Below are positions 1 through 9,577 of a stretch of DNA of 64,000 nucleotides, piece by piece (position 1 is the stretch's first letter; each line of letters starts with the position of its first letter). Made by a program: the position numbers and the translations under genes. Source of the DNA: Lysobacter sp. TY2-98. GTDB lineage: Bacteria > Pseudomonadota > Gammaproteobacteria > Xanthomonadales > Xanthomonadaceae. The notes beneath the pieces were generated by a model. That model was not told the DNA's origin, ran no database searches, and worked only from the letters and a program-made list of their open reading frames with translations. Where the stretch lies: contig NZ_CP031413.1 of NCBI RefSeq assembly GCF_003367355.1, positions 2,560,001-2,624,000 on the forward strand, given 5' to 3'.

Positions 1-388
1 CCGACATCGCGCCGAACCATTCGCTGTTGAAGCGCACTTCGGTGCGTGCGCGATCGAGCACCTTGAAGACCTGCTCGGCATAGGTCTTGGCATTCGCCTC
101 GACGTCCTCGCGGGTGAGCGGCTTGCGGGTGACGTTCTTGCCGGTCGGGTCGCCGATCATCCCGGTGAAGTCGCCGATCAGGAAGATCACCTGATGGCCG
201 AGATCCTGGAACTGCCGCATCTTGTTGAGCAGCACGGTGTGGCCGAGGTGCAGGTCCGGCGCGGTCGGGTCGAAGCCGGCCTTGATGCGGAGCGGGCGGC
301 CTTCTTCCAGCCGCTTGGCCAGCTCTTCCGGCTTGAGGATCTCTTCCGCGCCGCGGGCGATGAGGTCGAGGGCGTCCTGAATCGACAT
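1..388 (-). CDS. tyrS: Tyrosine--tRNA ligase, N-terminal part (runs off left edge)
   Basis: Class I aminoacyl-tRNA synthetase that charges tRNA-Tyr in the cytoplasm. Only about the first 129 residues are in the window. The reverse-strand reading starts [18 protein letters not shown] and contains the HIGH-type signature HLGHTV, followed by [13 protein letters not shown], which is characteristic of bacterial TyrRS of the TyrZ type. The ATG at 386-388 gives the start expected for the family. The gene diverges from the M23 peptidase gene at 574, an arrangement (tyrS / M23 endopeptidase / anmK) that is also known from Pseudomonas. The KMSKS loop and the S4 domain lie outside the window. Confidence 0.95.
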   Translation of the reverse strand, partial: MSIQDALDLIARGAEEILKPEELAKRLEEGRPLRIKAGFDPTAPDLHLGHTVLLNKMRQFQDLGHQVIFLIGDFTGMIGDPTGKNVTRKPLTREDVEANAKTYAEQVFKVLDRARTEVRFNSEWFGAMS

Positions 389-422
389 GGATCGGTCTCA
401 CGCAAGATCGCGATTTGCGACC

Positions 423-442
423 CCGGTCCAGTGAAGGACCGG
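423..442. repeat. Perfect 7-bp inverted repeat in the tyrS leader
   Basis: CCGGTCC and GGACCGG are separated by six bases, 35-54 bp upstream of the tyrS ATG. In the tyrS transcript this would form a short hairpin without a U-run, so it is not an intrinsic terminator. It could be a leader structure or a protein-binding palindrome. No function can be assigned from sequence. Confidence 0.4.
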
Positions 443-501
443 TGAAAAGTTAAGTGGATGTAAAACGAGCGTTGACGAAAAAAACCATTTACTTCAATGG
501 T

Positions 502-530
502 TTGACGCACCGATCTCGCGTGTCTATTTT
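502..530 (+). promoter_or_regulatory. Sigma-70-type promoter for the M23 peptidase gene
   Basis: TTGACG at 502-507, a 17-bp spacer, and TATTTT at 525-530. This matches the sigma-70 consensus closely and lies 44 bp upstream of the ATG at 574. The surrounding 460-530 region is AT-rich compared with the rest of the window. It was read by eye; no transcript data. Confidence 0.65.
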
Positions 531-573
531 ACGGTCGTGATGGGGCCTACACGGCCTCCGGGGAACACGCAGC

Positions 574-2004
574 ATGACAGACACCGCCTCGGCGCGCCGC
601 GCGCGCCTGGATGCCCTTCGTGAGGAAACGCTGCACCGTCCGGTGACGGCGCACGAAGGCCACGGCTTCAACGGGCGCTGGTCGCGCCGCCAGTGGGCGC
701 ACGCCAGCCTGTTCGCGACCGCCGCGATGCTTGCGGCCGCGATCGTTCCTGGCTTCGACCGTCCGGTCGTCACGCGCGGTCACGCGTCCGCGCCGCGTCA
801 TTCGATGGCGCTCGCGCTGCCGCCGCTGCGCCTCGCGCAGGCGCAGGGCGACAGCTGGCAGATGGTGCAGGTCAAGCGCGGCCAGACGCTCGCGTCAATC
901 ATGAAGGACCTCGGCATTCCGCAGGCCACGCAGCAACAGCTGCTGGCGCAGTCGGCGGTCAAGAACCAGCTCCTGCGTTCGATGAAGCCGGGCACACAGC
1001 TCGCGTTCGACCTGCCCGTCGGCGGCGAACTTCGCGCGTTCCGGTTCGACCAGGACGACGCGCATCGCGTCGAGCTGACCTTCGCCAACGGCGAGGTGAA
1101 GCAGAACCTCCTCGTCAGCCCGGCCGAGACGCGCACCGTGGTGCTGTCCGGCAAGGTCGGCAAGTCGCTCTATGCGTCCGCGCGCAAGCTCGGCCTGACC
1201 AGCGCGCACGTCAACACGCTGACCGACGACATGTTCAAGTACGACATCGACTTCAATGACGATGTCGGCGCCGACGACCGTTTCAGCGTCGTCGTCGAGC
1301 AGACCTGGCGCGACGGCGAGCTCGTTTCGACCGGCCCGGTGTTGGCGGCGACGTTCACCACCGGCGCGACGCTGCATTCGGCGTTCCGCTTCGATCGCAA
1401 CGGCAAGCCGGAGTACTTCACCGCCGACGGCCGTTCGCTCAAGCGCAGCTTCATCCGCATGCCGATTCCGTATGCGCGCCTGACGTCGGGCTTCGGCAAC
1501 CGCTTCCACCCGGTGCTGGGCCGCATGCGCATGCACAAGGGCGTCGACTACGCCGCGGGCACCGGCACGCCGATCATGGCGGCGGGCGATGCACGCGTTG
1601 CATTCGTGGGCTGGAAGGGCGGCTACGGCCGCGTCGTCGAACTCGACCATGGGCGCGGCTATTCGACGCTGTACGGCCACATGTCGGCGTTCGGCAAGGA
1701 ACGCGTCGGCCAGCGCATTTCGCAGGGTACGGTGATCGGCTACGTCGGCGCGTCGGGCCTCGCCACCGGGCCGCACCTGCATTACGAATTCAAGGTCAAT
1801 GGCGCGCAGCGCAATCCGCTGTCGATCACGATGCCGCCGCCGGAACCGCTGAGCGGAGCGACGTTCGTCGCGTTCCGCGCGCAGACCCGCACGGCGCTCG
1901 CGCGCATCCGCGAAGTCGAGAACATCATCTACGCGGGCGACGACGAACCGCGGGTCGCAAAAGCGACCACGAAGACGGACGCGAAGACGCGCCGCCGTTC
2001 GTGA
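574..2004 (+). CDS. M23-family peptidoglycan DD-metalloendopeptidase with OapA/LysM-like region
   Basis: 476-residue membrane-anchored, periplasmic cell-wall hydrolase, probably a cross-link cleaving endopeptidase of the MepM type that makes room for new peptidoglycan. One hydrophobic segment lies near residues 45-60. An opacity-associated/LysM-like segment starts around residue 94 ([19 protein letters not shown]). The C-terminal M23 (lysostaphin-type) domain covers about residues 300-425. The metal-binding residues are visible: HKGVD (H321, D325) and HLHYEF (H401, H403). A sigma-70-like promoter precedes it. anmK starts one base after its stop, so the two are probably co-transcribed, linking murein opening to murein-sugar recycling. 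The tail (last ~30 residues) is Lys/Thr-rich and low complexity. Confidence 0.9.
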   Translation: MTDTASARRARLDALREETLHRPVTAHEGHGFNGRWSRRQWAHASLFATAAMLAAAIVPGFDRPVVTRGHASAPRHSMALALPPLRLAQAQGDSWQMVQVKRGQTLASIMKDLGIPQATQQQLLAQSAVKNQLLRSMKPGTQLAFDLPVGGELRAFRFDQDDAHRVELTFANGEVKQNLLVSPAETRTVVLSGKVGKSLYASARKLGLTSAHVNTLTDDMFKYDIDFNDDVGADDRFSVVVEQTWRDGELVSTGPVLAATFTTGATLHSAFRFDRNGKPEYFTADGRSLKRSFIRMPIPYARLTSGFGNRFHPVLGRMRMHKGVDYAAGTGTPIMAAGDARVAFVGWKGGYGRVVELDHGRGYSTLYGHMSAFGKERVGQRISQGTVIGYVGASGLATGPHLHYEFKVNGAQRNPLSITMPPPEPLSGATFVAFRAQTRTALARIREVENIIYAGDDEPRVAKATTKTDAKTRRRS

Positions 2005-2005
2005 C

Positions 2006-3151
2006 ATGACGACATCGATGCCGGCCGACGGGCTTTACGTCGGCCTCATCTCAGGTACGAGCGCCGACGGCATTGACGCGGCGCTCGTTCGTTTTGGGCC
2101 GGACGTTTCCGACACGGGCTGCCGGCTCGAGCACGGCGTCGTGGTGCCGTGGGATGACGCGCTGCGCACGCGACTGGTCGCACTTGGCCAAGGCGGCGAT
2201 GCGCGTGGGCTGGACGAGATCGGCACGCTCGACGTGCAGGTCGGCGAGGCGTTCGCGCGTGCAGTGCATGAACTGCTGACCGTTGCAGGCGTCGACACGC
2301 GCGAGGTCATCGCGATCGGCTCGCACGGGCAGACGATCCGGCACCGCCCCGCGGGCGCGGCCTACGACGGCGTGCATCCGTTTACATGGCAGATCGGCGA
2401 CGGCAACGTCATTGCGGAACGTTGCGGCATTGCGACCGTCGCGGACTTCCGTCGTCGCGACGTCGCCGCCGGGGGCCAGGGCGCACCGCTGGTGCCGGCG
2501 TTCCACGCCGCCATGCTGCATTCGGACGCGGAAGATCGCGCCGTACTGAATCTCGGCGGCATCGCCAACTTCACGTTGTTGCCGCGCGTTGGCGACGTGC
2601 GCGGCTTCGACACCGGGCCGGCGAACGCGCTGCTCGATGCGTGGTGCCTGCGCCATCGCGGCGAGGCGTTCGATCGCGACGGCGTGTTCGCGGCGAGCGG
2701 GCGTGTCGACGATGCGCTACTCGCGCGGCTGCTCGACGAGCCCTGGTTCACGCTGCCGCCGCCGAAGAGCAGCGGCCGCGAGCAATTCCATCTCGACTGG
2801 GTCGATGCGCGCGTGAGCGGAAGTGAGTCCGCCGCGGATGTGCAGGCGACGCTGCTCGAGCTCAGCGCCGCGACGGTTGCGAATGCCTTGCTCGCGCATC
2901 AGCCGGACACGCGCCGCGTGCTCGTCTGCGGCGGCGGCGTTCGCAACCCGGCGTTGATCGCACGCATCGCAGCACGCCTTCCGAACTGCACCGTCGAGGC
3001 GACGGATGTGCATGGCCTCGATGCGGACTTCGTCGAGGCGATGGCGTTCGCGTGGCTGGCCCGACAGACGCTTTCGCATCTGCCGGGCAACGTGCCCGCG
3101 GTCACCGGCGCGCGCGGGTCGCGGGTGCTGGGAACGGTCTATCCGGCCTGA
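2006..3151 (+). CDS. anmK: Anhydro-N-acetylmuramic acid kinase
   Basis: Cytoplasmic 381-residue kinase of the ASKHA fold that hydrates and phosphorylates 1,6-anhydro-MurNAc to MurNAc-6-P during cell-wall recycling. The N-terminal nucleotide loop [14 protein letters not shown], the NLGGIANFT segment and [12 protein letters not shown] are family hallmarks. Length is close to the usual ~370-380. It starts one base after the M23 endopeptidase stop and is followed, convergently and with 13 bp overlap, by the muropeptide permease gene ampG. The neighbourhood is therefore a recycling unit. Confidence 0.95.
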   Translation: MTTSMPADGLYVGLISGTSADGIDAALVRFGPDVSDTGCRLEHGVVVPWDDALRTRLVALGQGGDARGLDEIGTLDVQVGEAFARAVHELLTVAGVDTREVIAIGSHGQTIRHRPAGAAYDGVHPFTWQIGDGNVIAERCGIATVADFRRRDVAAGGQGAPLVPAFHAAMLHSDAEDRAVLNLGGIANFTLLPRVGDVRGFDTGPANALLDAWCLRHRGEAFDRDGVFAASGRVDDALLARLLDEPWFTLPPPKSSGREQFHLDWVDARVSGSESAADVQATLLELSAATVANALLAHQPDTRRVLVCGGGVRNPALIARIAARLPNCTVEATDVHGLDADFVEAMAFAWLARQTLSHLPGNVPAVTGARGSRVLGTVYPA

Positions 3152-4440
3152 GTGACGGCGGCCTGTGCCTCACGCGCCCGGAACTTCGGCGTCAGCACCG
3201 CATACAGCAGCATCGCCGGTGCCAGCGCGAGCACGGTGATGATGAAATACATGCCGTAGCCCGTCGCTTCGGCGATGCCGCCGGCGAAGAAGCCGAGGAT
3301 CTTGCCCGGCAGGTTCACCAGCGAGCTCAGCAGCGCGTACTGCGTGGCGGTGTGTTCGCGATTCACGAGCGACGACAGGAAAGCGACGGTCGGCGGGCCG
3401 AGCATGCCGAGCGTGAGGTTCTCGAACGAGATCACGAACGTCAGCATGCCGAGGTCACCCTTGTGCCCCGGCAGCAGCAGGTACAGCAGGTTGCACATGC
3501 CGCAGACGAGCACCATCACACCCAGCGACTTCCACGCGCCGAGCCGCGCCACCATCGCGCCGCCGAGGAACACGCCGACGATGCCGATCCAGATGCCGTA
3601 GAGCTTGGTGATCGAGCCGATCTCGGTCTTGGAGAAGCCCATGTCGCGATAGAACGGGCTCATGATGCCGCCGATCGTCGCCTGCTCCGGCACCTTGAAC
3701 AGCAGGATGAAGGCCAGGATCGTCAGTGCGAGCCCGACGCCGTAGCGACGGAAGAAGTCCACGAAGGGTTCGACGACGGCGACTTCCATCGCGTGCGACC
3801 AGCCGTGCGTCTTGACCAACGTGACTTCCGGCTCGCGCGACATGAGGTTCGCAACGATCGGGATCAGCATCGCGGCGGCCATCACGACATAGACGATCGT
3901 CCACGCGATGTGGTCGGACATGATCGCGGCGAGCGCCCCGGCGACGACGAGGCCGATGCGGTAGCCCAGCGAGTACGTGGCCACGAGCGCGCCCTGCGCT
4001 TCGACCGGGGCGATCTCGATGCGGTAGGCGTCGACCGCGATGTCCTGCGTTGCGCCGAAGAACGCCACGAGCACCGTCGCGAAGATGAAGGCCTGCAGGC
4101 GATCGGGCGTGAGCACCGCCATCGCAAGCAGCGCCGCAGTGACGCCGAGCTGGGCGAACAGCAGCCAGCCGCGGCGCCGACCCAGGCGGGCGAAACCAGG
4201 CAGTTTCCAGTGATCGAGCAGCGGCGCCCACACGAACTTGAACGTGTAGAGCAGGCCGGCGCTGGCGATCATCGTGATCTCCTTGAGCTCGATGCCCTTG
4301 TCCTTGAGCCAGAACGCGAGCGTGCCGGCGACGAGGAGGAAGGGCAGGCCCGAGGAGAAGCCGAAGAAGAACATCGTCCATGCGGCGGGATGCGCGAACG
4401 CGCTCCAGACCGAAACCTTCGTCTTCGCAGGCGTGCTCAA
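3139..4440 (-). CDS. ampG: AmpG-like muropeptide MFS permease
   Basis: Major-facilitator transporter (433 residues from the TTG start) with about 12-14 hydrophobic segments. AmpG imports GlcNAc-anhydroMurNAc peptides from the periplasm. The segment [20 protein letters not shown] near the N terminus and [12 protein letters not shown] are typical of AmpG. An open frame extends upstream to 4614, but that part is arginine/proline-rich and overlaps the exonuclease III gene antiparallel in codon character. The likely start is TTG at 4440, overlapping the exonuclease stop as TTGA, which suggests translational coupling. Being next to anmK supports a recycling role. Exact substrate is inferred. Confidence 0.85.
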   Translation of the reverse strand: MSTPAKTKVSVWSAFAHPAAWTMFFFGFSSGLPFLLVAGTLAFWLKDKGIELKEITMIASAGLLYTFKFVWAPLLDHWKLPGFARLGRRRGWLLFAQLGVTAALLAMAVLTPDRLQAFIFATVLVAFFGATQDIAVDAYRIEIAPVEAQGALVATYSLGYRIGLVVAGALAAIMSDHIAWTIVYVVMAAAMLIPIVANLMSREPEVTLVKTHGWSHAMEVAVVEPFVDFFRRYGVGLALTILAFILLFKVPEQATIGGIMSPFYRDMGFSKTEIGSITKLYGIWIGIVGVFLGGAMVARLGAWKSLGVMVLVCGMCNLLYLLLPGHKGDLGMLTFVISFENLTLGMLGPPTVAFLSSLVNREHTATQYALLSSLVNLPGKILGFFAGGIAEATGYGMYFIITVLALAPAMLLYAVLTPKFRAREAQAAVTQAG

Positions 4441-5258
4441 GCGGCGTACTCCGGGTAGTCGTAGTCGACGATGTAGGGCGCGTGGTCGGAGAACCGGGGT
4501 TCGCGATGCGTTTCGCAGTGGCGGATCGCGTCGCGCAGGTTCGGCGTGACCAGCTGGTAATCGATGCGCCAGCCTACGTTGTTGGCGCGGGCCTGTCCGC
4601 GGTTGCTCCACCACGTGTATTCGCCGGATTCATCCGGTTTGACGACGCGGAAGCTGTCGACCCAGCCGCCGTCGTCGGCGCAGGGCGAGCCGTCGCCGTG
4701 TTGATCGGCGATGAGCGAATTCAACCAAGCGCGCTCGTGCGGGAGGCAGCCGGTGTTCTTCTGGTTACCGGTCCAGTTGGTGATGTCGCGACGGCTGCGC
4801 ACGATGTTCCAGTCGCCGCAGACGATGTACTTGCGACCGCTCGCGGCCCATTCGCGCAGGATCGGCGCGAACCAGTCCATGACGTCGATCTTGAAGCCCT
4901 GGCGCTCGTCGCCACTGGTGCCGGACGGCACGTAGACGGAGACGACGGAGAGATCGCCGAAGCGCGCTTCGATGTAGCGGCCTTCCTCGTCGAAGTCGAC
5001 GCGGCCCAGGCCCGTGCGGATCTCGTCGGGTTCGCGCTTGGAATAGATCGCGACGCCGCTGTAGCCCTTCTTCGTCGTCGCATCGCGGAAGTTCGCGTGG
5101 TAACCCGGCGGGATCAGCTCGGGCAGGCGCAGCTGGTGCTCCTGCGCCTTGGTCTCCTGCACGCAGAGGATGTCGGCGTCCTTCTCGCGCAGCCAGTCGA
5201 TGAAGCCCTTCTTGGCGGCGGAACGCCAGCCGTTGGCGTTGAAGCTGATGACGCGCAT
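4437..5258 (-). CDS. xth: Exodeoxyribonuclease III family protein
   Basis: 273-residue exonuclease/endonuclease/phosphatase-fold enzyme, expected to act as AP endonuclease and 3'-5' exonuclease in base excision repair. Visible motifs: NANGW near the N terminus, LCVQETK (metal-binding Glu), GYSGVAIYSK, CGDWN (catalytic Asp/Asn) and the terminal FSDHAPYIVDYDY (catalytic His). It starts at ATG 5258 and is divergent from pyrE with an 83-bp gap; the downstream ampG overlaps by four bases. Length is normal for the family. Confidence 0.93.
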   Translation of the reverse strand: MRVISFNANGWRSAAKKGFIDWLREKDADILCVQETKAQEHQLRLPELIPPGYHANFRDATTKKGYSGVAIYSKREPDEIRTGLGRVDFDEEGRYIEARFGDLSVVSVYVPSGTSGDERQGFKIDVMDWFAPILREWAASGRKYIVCGDWNIVRSRRDITNWTGNQKNTGCLPHERAWLNSLIADQHGDGSPCADDGGWVDSFRVVKPDESGEYTWWSNRGQARANNVGWRIDYQLVTPNLRDAIRHCETHREPRFSDHAPYIVDYDYPEYAA

Positions 5259-5341
5259 GCATGACTCGGACTCGGGACCGGCCCCAAGCGTAGCCGCTCG
5301 CTGCTTTACGATGCGGGCCTCCGTCGCACGCCGTCACCGTC

Positions 5342-5992
5342 ATGTCCGACCATCGCACCCGCTTCCTCGAACTCGCCCTGCGCGTCGACGCCCTGCGCTT
5401 CGGCGAATTCACCCTGAAGTCGGGCCGCGTCAGCCCGTATTTCTTCAACGCGGGCCGCTTCGATTCGGGCGCGGCGCTGGCCGAACTGGCGCGCTGCTAT
5501 GCGGACGCGGTGGACGCGGCGGGCGTCGACTTCGAACTGCTGTTCGGGCCGGCCTACAAGGGCATTCCGCTAGCGACGGCGCTGGCCTGCGAATTCGCAC
5601 GCCGCGGCCGCGACCTGCCGGTCGCGTTCAATCGCAAGGAAGCGAAGGATCACGGCGAGGGCGGCCTGCTGATCGGTGCGCCGCTGGACGGCCGGCGCGT
5701 GCTGATCGTCGACGACGTGATCACCGCCGGCACTGCGATCCGCGAAGCGCTGGCGCAGATCCGCGCCGCGGGCGGCGTGCCGGCCGGCATCGTGATCGCC
5801 CTCGATCGCCAGGAGGCCGTCGACCCGACGCGGTCCCGACGCTCCGCGGCACAAACCGTCGCGGACGAGCAGGGCCTGCCCGTGATTGCCGTGGCGCGCC
5901 TGGCCGATCTGCTCGACTTCACCGCCGGCGACGCCGACGCCAGCCGTCGCGAGCGGCTGTTGGCGTATCGCGCAGCCTACGGTTGCGAGTGA
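5342..5992 (+). CDS. pyrE: Orotate phosphoribosyltransferase
   Basis: Cytoplasmic pyrimidine-biosynthesis enzyme joining orotate with PRPP to give OMP; 216 residues, normal length. The PRPP-binding motif VLIVDDVITAGTAIREA and the N-terminal EFTLKSGRVSPYFFNAG are diagnostic, as is FGPAYKGIPLAT. A -10-like TACGAT at 5307-5312 lies 30 bp upstream of the ATG, with no clear -35. The gene is divergent from exonuclease III, as in many gammaproteobacteria. Confidence 0.97.
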   Translation: MSDHRTRFLELALRVDALRFGEFTLKSGRVSPYFFNAGRFDSGAALAELARCYADAVDAAGVDFELLFGPAYKGIPLATALACEFARRGRDLPVAFNRKEAKDHGEGGLLIGAPLDGRRVLIVDDVITAGTAIREALAQIRAAGGVPAGIVIALDRQEAVDPTRSRRSAAQTVADEQGLPVIAVARLADLLDFTAGDADASRRERLLAYRAAYGCE

Positions 5993-6051
5993 TCGCTGCT
6001 GGCGCGAAAGTTGCATCGAATCCGGTCACCACGACCGACCGACGGCCCTCC

Positions 6052-6705
6052 ATGACCCGTTCCCCGCTGCTCGCTCTCGTCTTCCTCGGCCTGGCTTCGG
6101 CCGCGCACGCCCAGACGGCGCCTGCGTCCAAGAAGCTCTACTGCTGGAACGAGGGCGGCCGCAAGGTCTGCGGTGACGCGCTGCCGTCGAGCGCGGTGGA
6201 CGCGGCGCGCACCGAGATCAACGCGAAAAGCGGCATGGCGACCTCGCAGGTCGGCCGCGCGCTGACGCCCGAAGAGCGTGCGGCCGCCGCCGCGCAGGCC
6301 AAGGCCGACGCGGACAACGCCGCAGCGGAAGAGGCCGAGCATCGCCGGCTGATGGCGATGATCGAAACCTTCGCGACCGAAGCGGACCTGCGCAAGGCGT
6401 TCGGCGAGCGCGTGTCGCTCAATGCCGACGCGATGAAGACCGCGCGCATGGGCATCGACGGCCTGCGCCAAAGCCTGGTTGCGCTGCTGCAGCGCGCGGG
6501 CGAGATGGAGCTCAACAAGAAGCCCGTACCCAAGAAGCTGGCCGGCGACATCCGCGCCCAGCACGATCAGCTGCTGGTGCAGCAGGCCGCGCTGGTCACG
6601 TTGCAGTCGCAGGCGGCGACGTTGCAGTCGCAGCTCGAGGACGCGGTTGCGCGCTATCGCGAACTGAAGCCGCAGGCCGCGGTCGCGGCAACGCCGGCCG
6701 GGTGA
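6052..6705 (+). CDS. Secreted protein with DUF4124-like N terminus and coiled-coil body
   Basis: 217-residue protein of unknown function. It begins with a clear Sec signal peptide (MTRSPLLALVFLGLASAAHAQ) and then a short KLYCWNEGGRKVCGDALP segment with two cysteines, resembling the DUF4124 module. The rest is long, alanine-, glutamine- and lysine-rich helix, including the repeated LQSQAATLQSQ, suggesting a periplasmic coiled coil. It follows pyrE by 59 bp in the same direction. The start at 6052 was chosen because it places the signal peptide at the N terminus; the same frame is open upstream but without protein-like composition. Confidence 0.8.
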   Translation: MTRSPLLALVFLGLASAAHAQTAPASKKLYCWNEGGRKVCGDALPSSAVDAARTEINAKSGMATSQVGRALTPEERAAAAAQAKADADNAAAEEAEHRRLMAMIETFATEADLRKAFGERVSLNADAMKTARMGIDGLRQSLVALLQRAGEMELNKKPVPKKLAGDIRAQHDQLLVQQAALVTLQSQAATLQSQLEDAVARYRELKPQAAVAATPAG

Positions 6706-6889
6706 TCCCCGCGCGTCGCGTCGCGAAGCGGAACGGATCGGACGACGCCGGGAAGCGCCGAGCGACGGAACGCATCACGCTCGCTTGCGCTGCGAACGAC
6801 GACCGACGAAACGATCGACCGGGCTTCGGCCGTCGTGCGCGATTCGCGTGAGACCCGGCGGGGCCGTCGGATCCCGCCGCAGGCGCGCA

Positions 6890-7243
6890 TCAAGGCAGCA
6901 ACTCGATTCCGAATGGCCTCACCGCCCAGGCGGTGAGCGCGAAGCAGGCGATCGTCAGCGCGGCGGACACCGCCAGCGTCGGCCAGAAGCCGAGCCGTGC
7001 GAGCAGCCACGGAAACGCGAGGAACATCGGCAGCGTCGGCAGCACGTACCAGAACGTGTAGTACGCATGGTTTGCGAGCTTGGCCTGCGGCTGGCGCTCG
7101 AGGTGCAGCCACACCAGCGCGAGCACCGTCACCATCGGCAGCGCGGCGATGAATCCGCCGAGCCGATCGCTGCGCTTCGCCGCTTCCGACACCGCGACGA
7201 TGATCGCCGCGGTGACGAGGTACTTGATGACCAGCCAGCGCAT
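6890..7243 (-). CDS. DUF3147-family small inner-membrane protein
   Basis: 117 residues with four hydrophobic segments (about residues 5-20, 30-47, 62-82 and 88-108), matching the DUF3147 membrane family; function unknown. Its ATG overlaps the stop of the phosphomannomutase gene as ATGA, so it is the last gene of the coaC-coaB-dut-mutase operon. The 184 bp between it and the secreted protein gene at 6705 show no gene. Confidence 0.8.
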   Translation of the reverse strand: MRWLVIKYLVTAAIIVAVSEAAKRSDRLGGFIAALPMVTVLALVWLHLERQPQAKLANHAYYTFWYVLPTLPMFLAFPWLLARLGFWPTLAVSAALTIACFALTAWAVRPFGIELLP

Positions 7244-9543
7244 CAGAACGGCAGCACGAGATCCGGCTGCAGCGCGAGCAGCTGCTCACGGAACGCGTTC
7301 TGGATGCGGGCGAGTGCGTCCGCACTGTCCGCATCGAAGCGCATGACGAGAATGGGCGTGGTGTTCGAGGCGCGCACCAGGCCCCAGCCGTCGGCGTAGT
7401 CGACGCGCAGGCCATCGATGGTCGACAGGCGTGCACCTTCGAACTTCGCCTCCTCCCGGAAACGGTCGACGAACGCATGCGGATTGCCGTTCGGTGCGTC
7501 GACCTTGATCTCCGGCGTCGACACGCCGTTCGGGAGCGCGTTGAGCGTCTCGGTCGGCGTGCGCGACTGCGCGGCGAGGATTTCGAGCAGGCGGGCGGCG
7601 GAATAGATGCCGTCGTCGAAGCCGTACCAGCGTTCCTTGAAGAAGAAGTGGCCGCTCATCTCGCCCGCCAGTTCCGCATCGGTTTCGCGCATCTTCGCCT
7701 TGATCAGCGAGTGGCCCGTCTTCCACATCAGCGGCGAACCGCCGTGACGCAGGATGTGGCCCGGCAGGCGGCCGGTGCACTTCACGTCGAACAGGATCAC
7801 CGCGCCCGGATTACGCTCGAGCACGTCGGCCGCGAACATCATCAGCAGACGATCCGGGAAGATGTTCTGGCCGTCGCGCGTGATCACGCCGAGGCGGTCG
7901 CCGTCACCGTCGAAGGCGATGCCGAGGTCGGCATCGAGGCGCTCGACCATCTGGATCAGGTCGACGAGGTTGTGCGGCTCGCTCGGATCCGGGTGATGGT
8001 TCGGGAACGTGCCGTCGATCTCGCAGTGCAGCGGGATGACTTCCGCGCCGATCGCCTCGAGCACGCGCGGGCCGATCTCACCGGCGGCGCCGTTGCCGGC
8101 ATCGACGACGACCTTGAGCGGACGGTCGATCTGGATATCGGCGGCGATGCGCTGGACGTAGTCCTCGCCGATGTCCTGCGCTTCGAGGTTGCCCGGCGTC
8201 GGCGCGGTGTGCAGGCGGTCATCGGCGATGCGCGCGTACAGGTCCATGATCGCGTCGCCCGACAGCGTCTCGCCGCCGACCACGATCTTGAAGCCGTTGT
8301 AGTCCGGCGGATTGTGCGAGCCGGTGATCGACACGCAGGAACCCGCACGCAGGTGGTACGCGCCGAAGTAGGTGACCGGCGTCGGCACCACGCCGATGTC
8401 CAGCACGTTGCGTCCGGCGCGGCGCAGGCCGGTGATCAGGCCTTCGGCCATCGCCGGGCCGGACAGGCGACCATCGCGGCCGACGACGATGTCGCGCAGG
8501 CCCTGCTCCTGCATCACGGTGCCGATCGCCTGGCCGATCAGCTCGGCGATGCCGGCATCGAGGCTCTGGCCCACCACGCCGCGAATGTCGTAGGCGCGGA
8601 AGATGCCGCGATCGAGCGCGAGCGACTGCTTCACCGCTTCGGGCTTCTCGGCGGAGACCGGCAGCGGTTCGGTGGGGCGCGTGACGTCGGCGAGCGTCGG
8701 CGATTCGTCGTGCTCGACGACGGCTCCGGTCGCGCGCCGCGCAAGCAGCTTGGGCAGCATCACGACGAAGACGGCGAGCAACACGAACACAAGCGCGACG
8801 ATCGCGCAGCCGATCGAGCCGAGGCCGAGCGGGCCGCCGGCGACGTCCGGCACCGCGGCGGCGACGCGCAGATCGCTGCCGGAAATCTTTTCCGCCATCG
8901 CTTCGGCGCTACCGGACAGGTTGCCGTCGCCCTTCTCGGCGAGGTTGGCGCTGCCCTGACGCAGCGCCAGGTAGCTGTCTTCACCGATATCGGCATTGCT
9001 CACCGCCTCGGCAAGCGCGCTCATGGGCAGACGCACCAGCGCGACCGCGGGCACCTTGCCGGCGTCGACCGGCGCGGCCAGCGCGATGAACGCGTTGGCG
9101 CCGTCGCGCATCGCCCACGCGATCGGCTTGCCGGCGGTGACCGCGGCTTCGAGCGCGGCGACATGACCGTAGCCCGGCCCCTTGTTGCCGGGCGTGCCCA
9201 GCGTGTCGTACAGGCCGTCGAGCGTGGCCGGCCGGACCTCACCGCCGCTCGCGCCCTTCCAGCCCGCGGTGAGCTGTTCGGCGGCGCGGTCGAACTGGCC
9301 GTTCTTGAGCGCGTCCTGCACGCCGGGGCTCGCGAGCTGGCTGGCGAAGCGCTTCTGCGCGCCGTCGAGCATGGACTGCGCCGCCTGCACGACGGTGTCG
9401 CGCGCGGCCTGCACGTCGGAATGGCGGGCCTCGTCGCGCCATTGCGCCCAGGCGTTGAAGCCGAACCAGCCCGCCAGCAACAACGCGAACCCCGCGAGCA
9501 GCGGAATCAACGTCTTGAGGCGGTCGACCTGGGCATTGGACAT
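7243..9543 (-). CDS. Membrane-anchored phosphomannomutase/phosphoglucomutase
   Basis: 766-residue AlgC/XanA-type alpha-D-phosphohexomutase interconverting the 6- and 1-phosphates of mannose and glucose, feeding nucleotide sugars for LPS and exopolysaccharide. The catalytic phosphoserine loop is TGSHNPPDYNGF (Ser about 409), the metal loop is FDGDGDR and the sugar-binding loop is GEMSGH. Unusually, about 310 residues precede the catalytic part: one hydrophobic helix near residues 12-30, a periplasm-like alanine-rich domain, and a second helix around 240-262. This resembles the long form annotated in Pseudomonas and xanthomonads. Start ATG 9543 is chosen; upstream codons in frame look non-coding. 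Gap to dut is 34 bp. Confidence 0.9.
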   Translation of the reverse strand: MSNAQVDRLKTLIPLLAGFALLLAGWFGFNAWAQWRDEARHSDVQAARDTVVQAAQSMLDGAQKRFASQLASPGVQDALKNGQFDRAAEQLTAGWKGASGGEVRPATLDGLYDTLGTPGNKGPGYGHVAALEAAVTAGKPIAWAMRDGANAFIALAAPVDAGKVPAVALVRLPMSALAEAVSNADIGEDSYLALRQGSANLAEKGDGNLSGSAEAMAEKISGSDLRVAAAVPDVAGGPLGLGSIGCAIVALVFVLLAVFVVMLPKLLARRATGAVVEHDESPTLADVTRPTEPLPVSAEKPEAVKQSLALDRGIFRAYDIRGVVGQSLDAGIAELIGQAIGTVMQEQGLRDIVVGRDGRLSGPAMAEGLITGLRRAGRNVLDIGVVPTPVTYFGAYHLRAGSCVSITGSHNPPDYNGFKIVVGGETLSGDAIMDLYARIADDRLHTAPTPGNLEAQDIGEDYVQRIAADIQIDRPLKVVVDAGNGAAGEIGPRVLEAIGAEVIPLHCEIDGTFPNHHPDPSEPHNLVDLIQMVERLDADLGIAFDGDGDRLGVITRDGQNIFPDRLLMMFAADVLERNPGAVILFDVKCTGRLPGHILRHGGSPLMWKTGHSLIKAKMRETDAELAGEMSGHFFFKERWYGFDDGIYSAARLLEILAAQSRTPTETLNALPNGVSTPEIKVDAPNGNPHAFVDRFREEAKFEGARLSTIDGLRVDYADGWGLVRASNTTPILVMRFDADSADALARIQNAFREQLLALQPDLVLPF

Positions 9544-9577
9544 CGCGATTACTCCCCTGCTCGTCGCAGTCTGTTGT

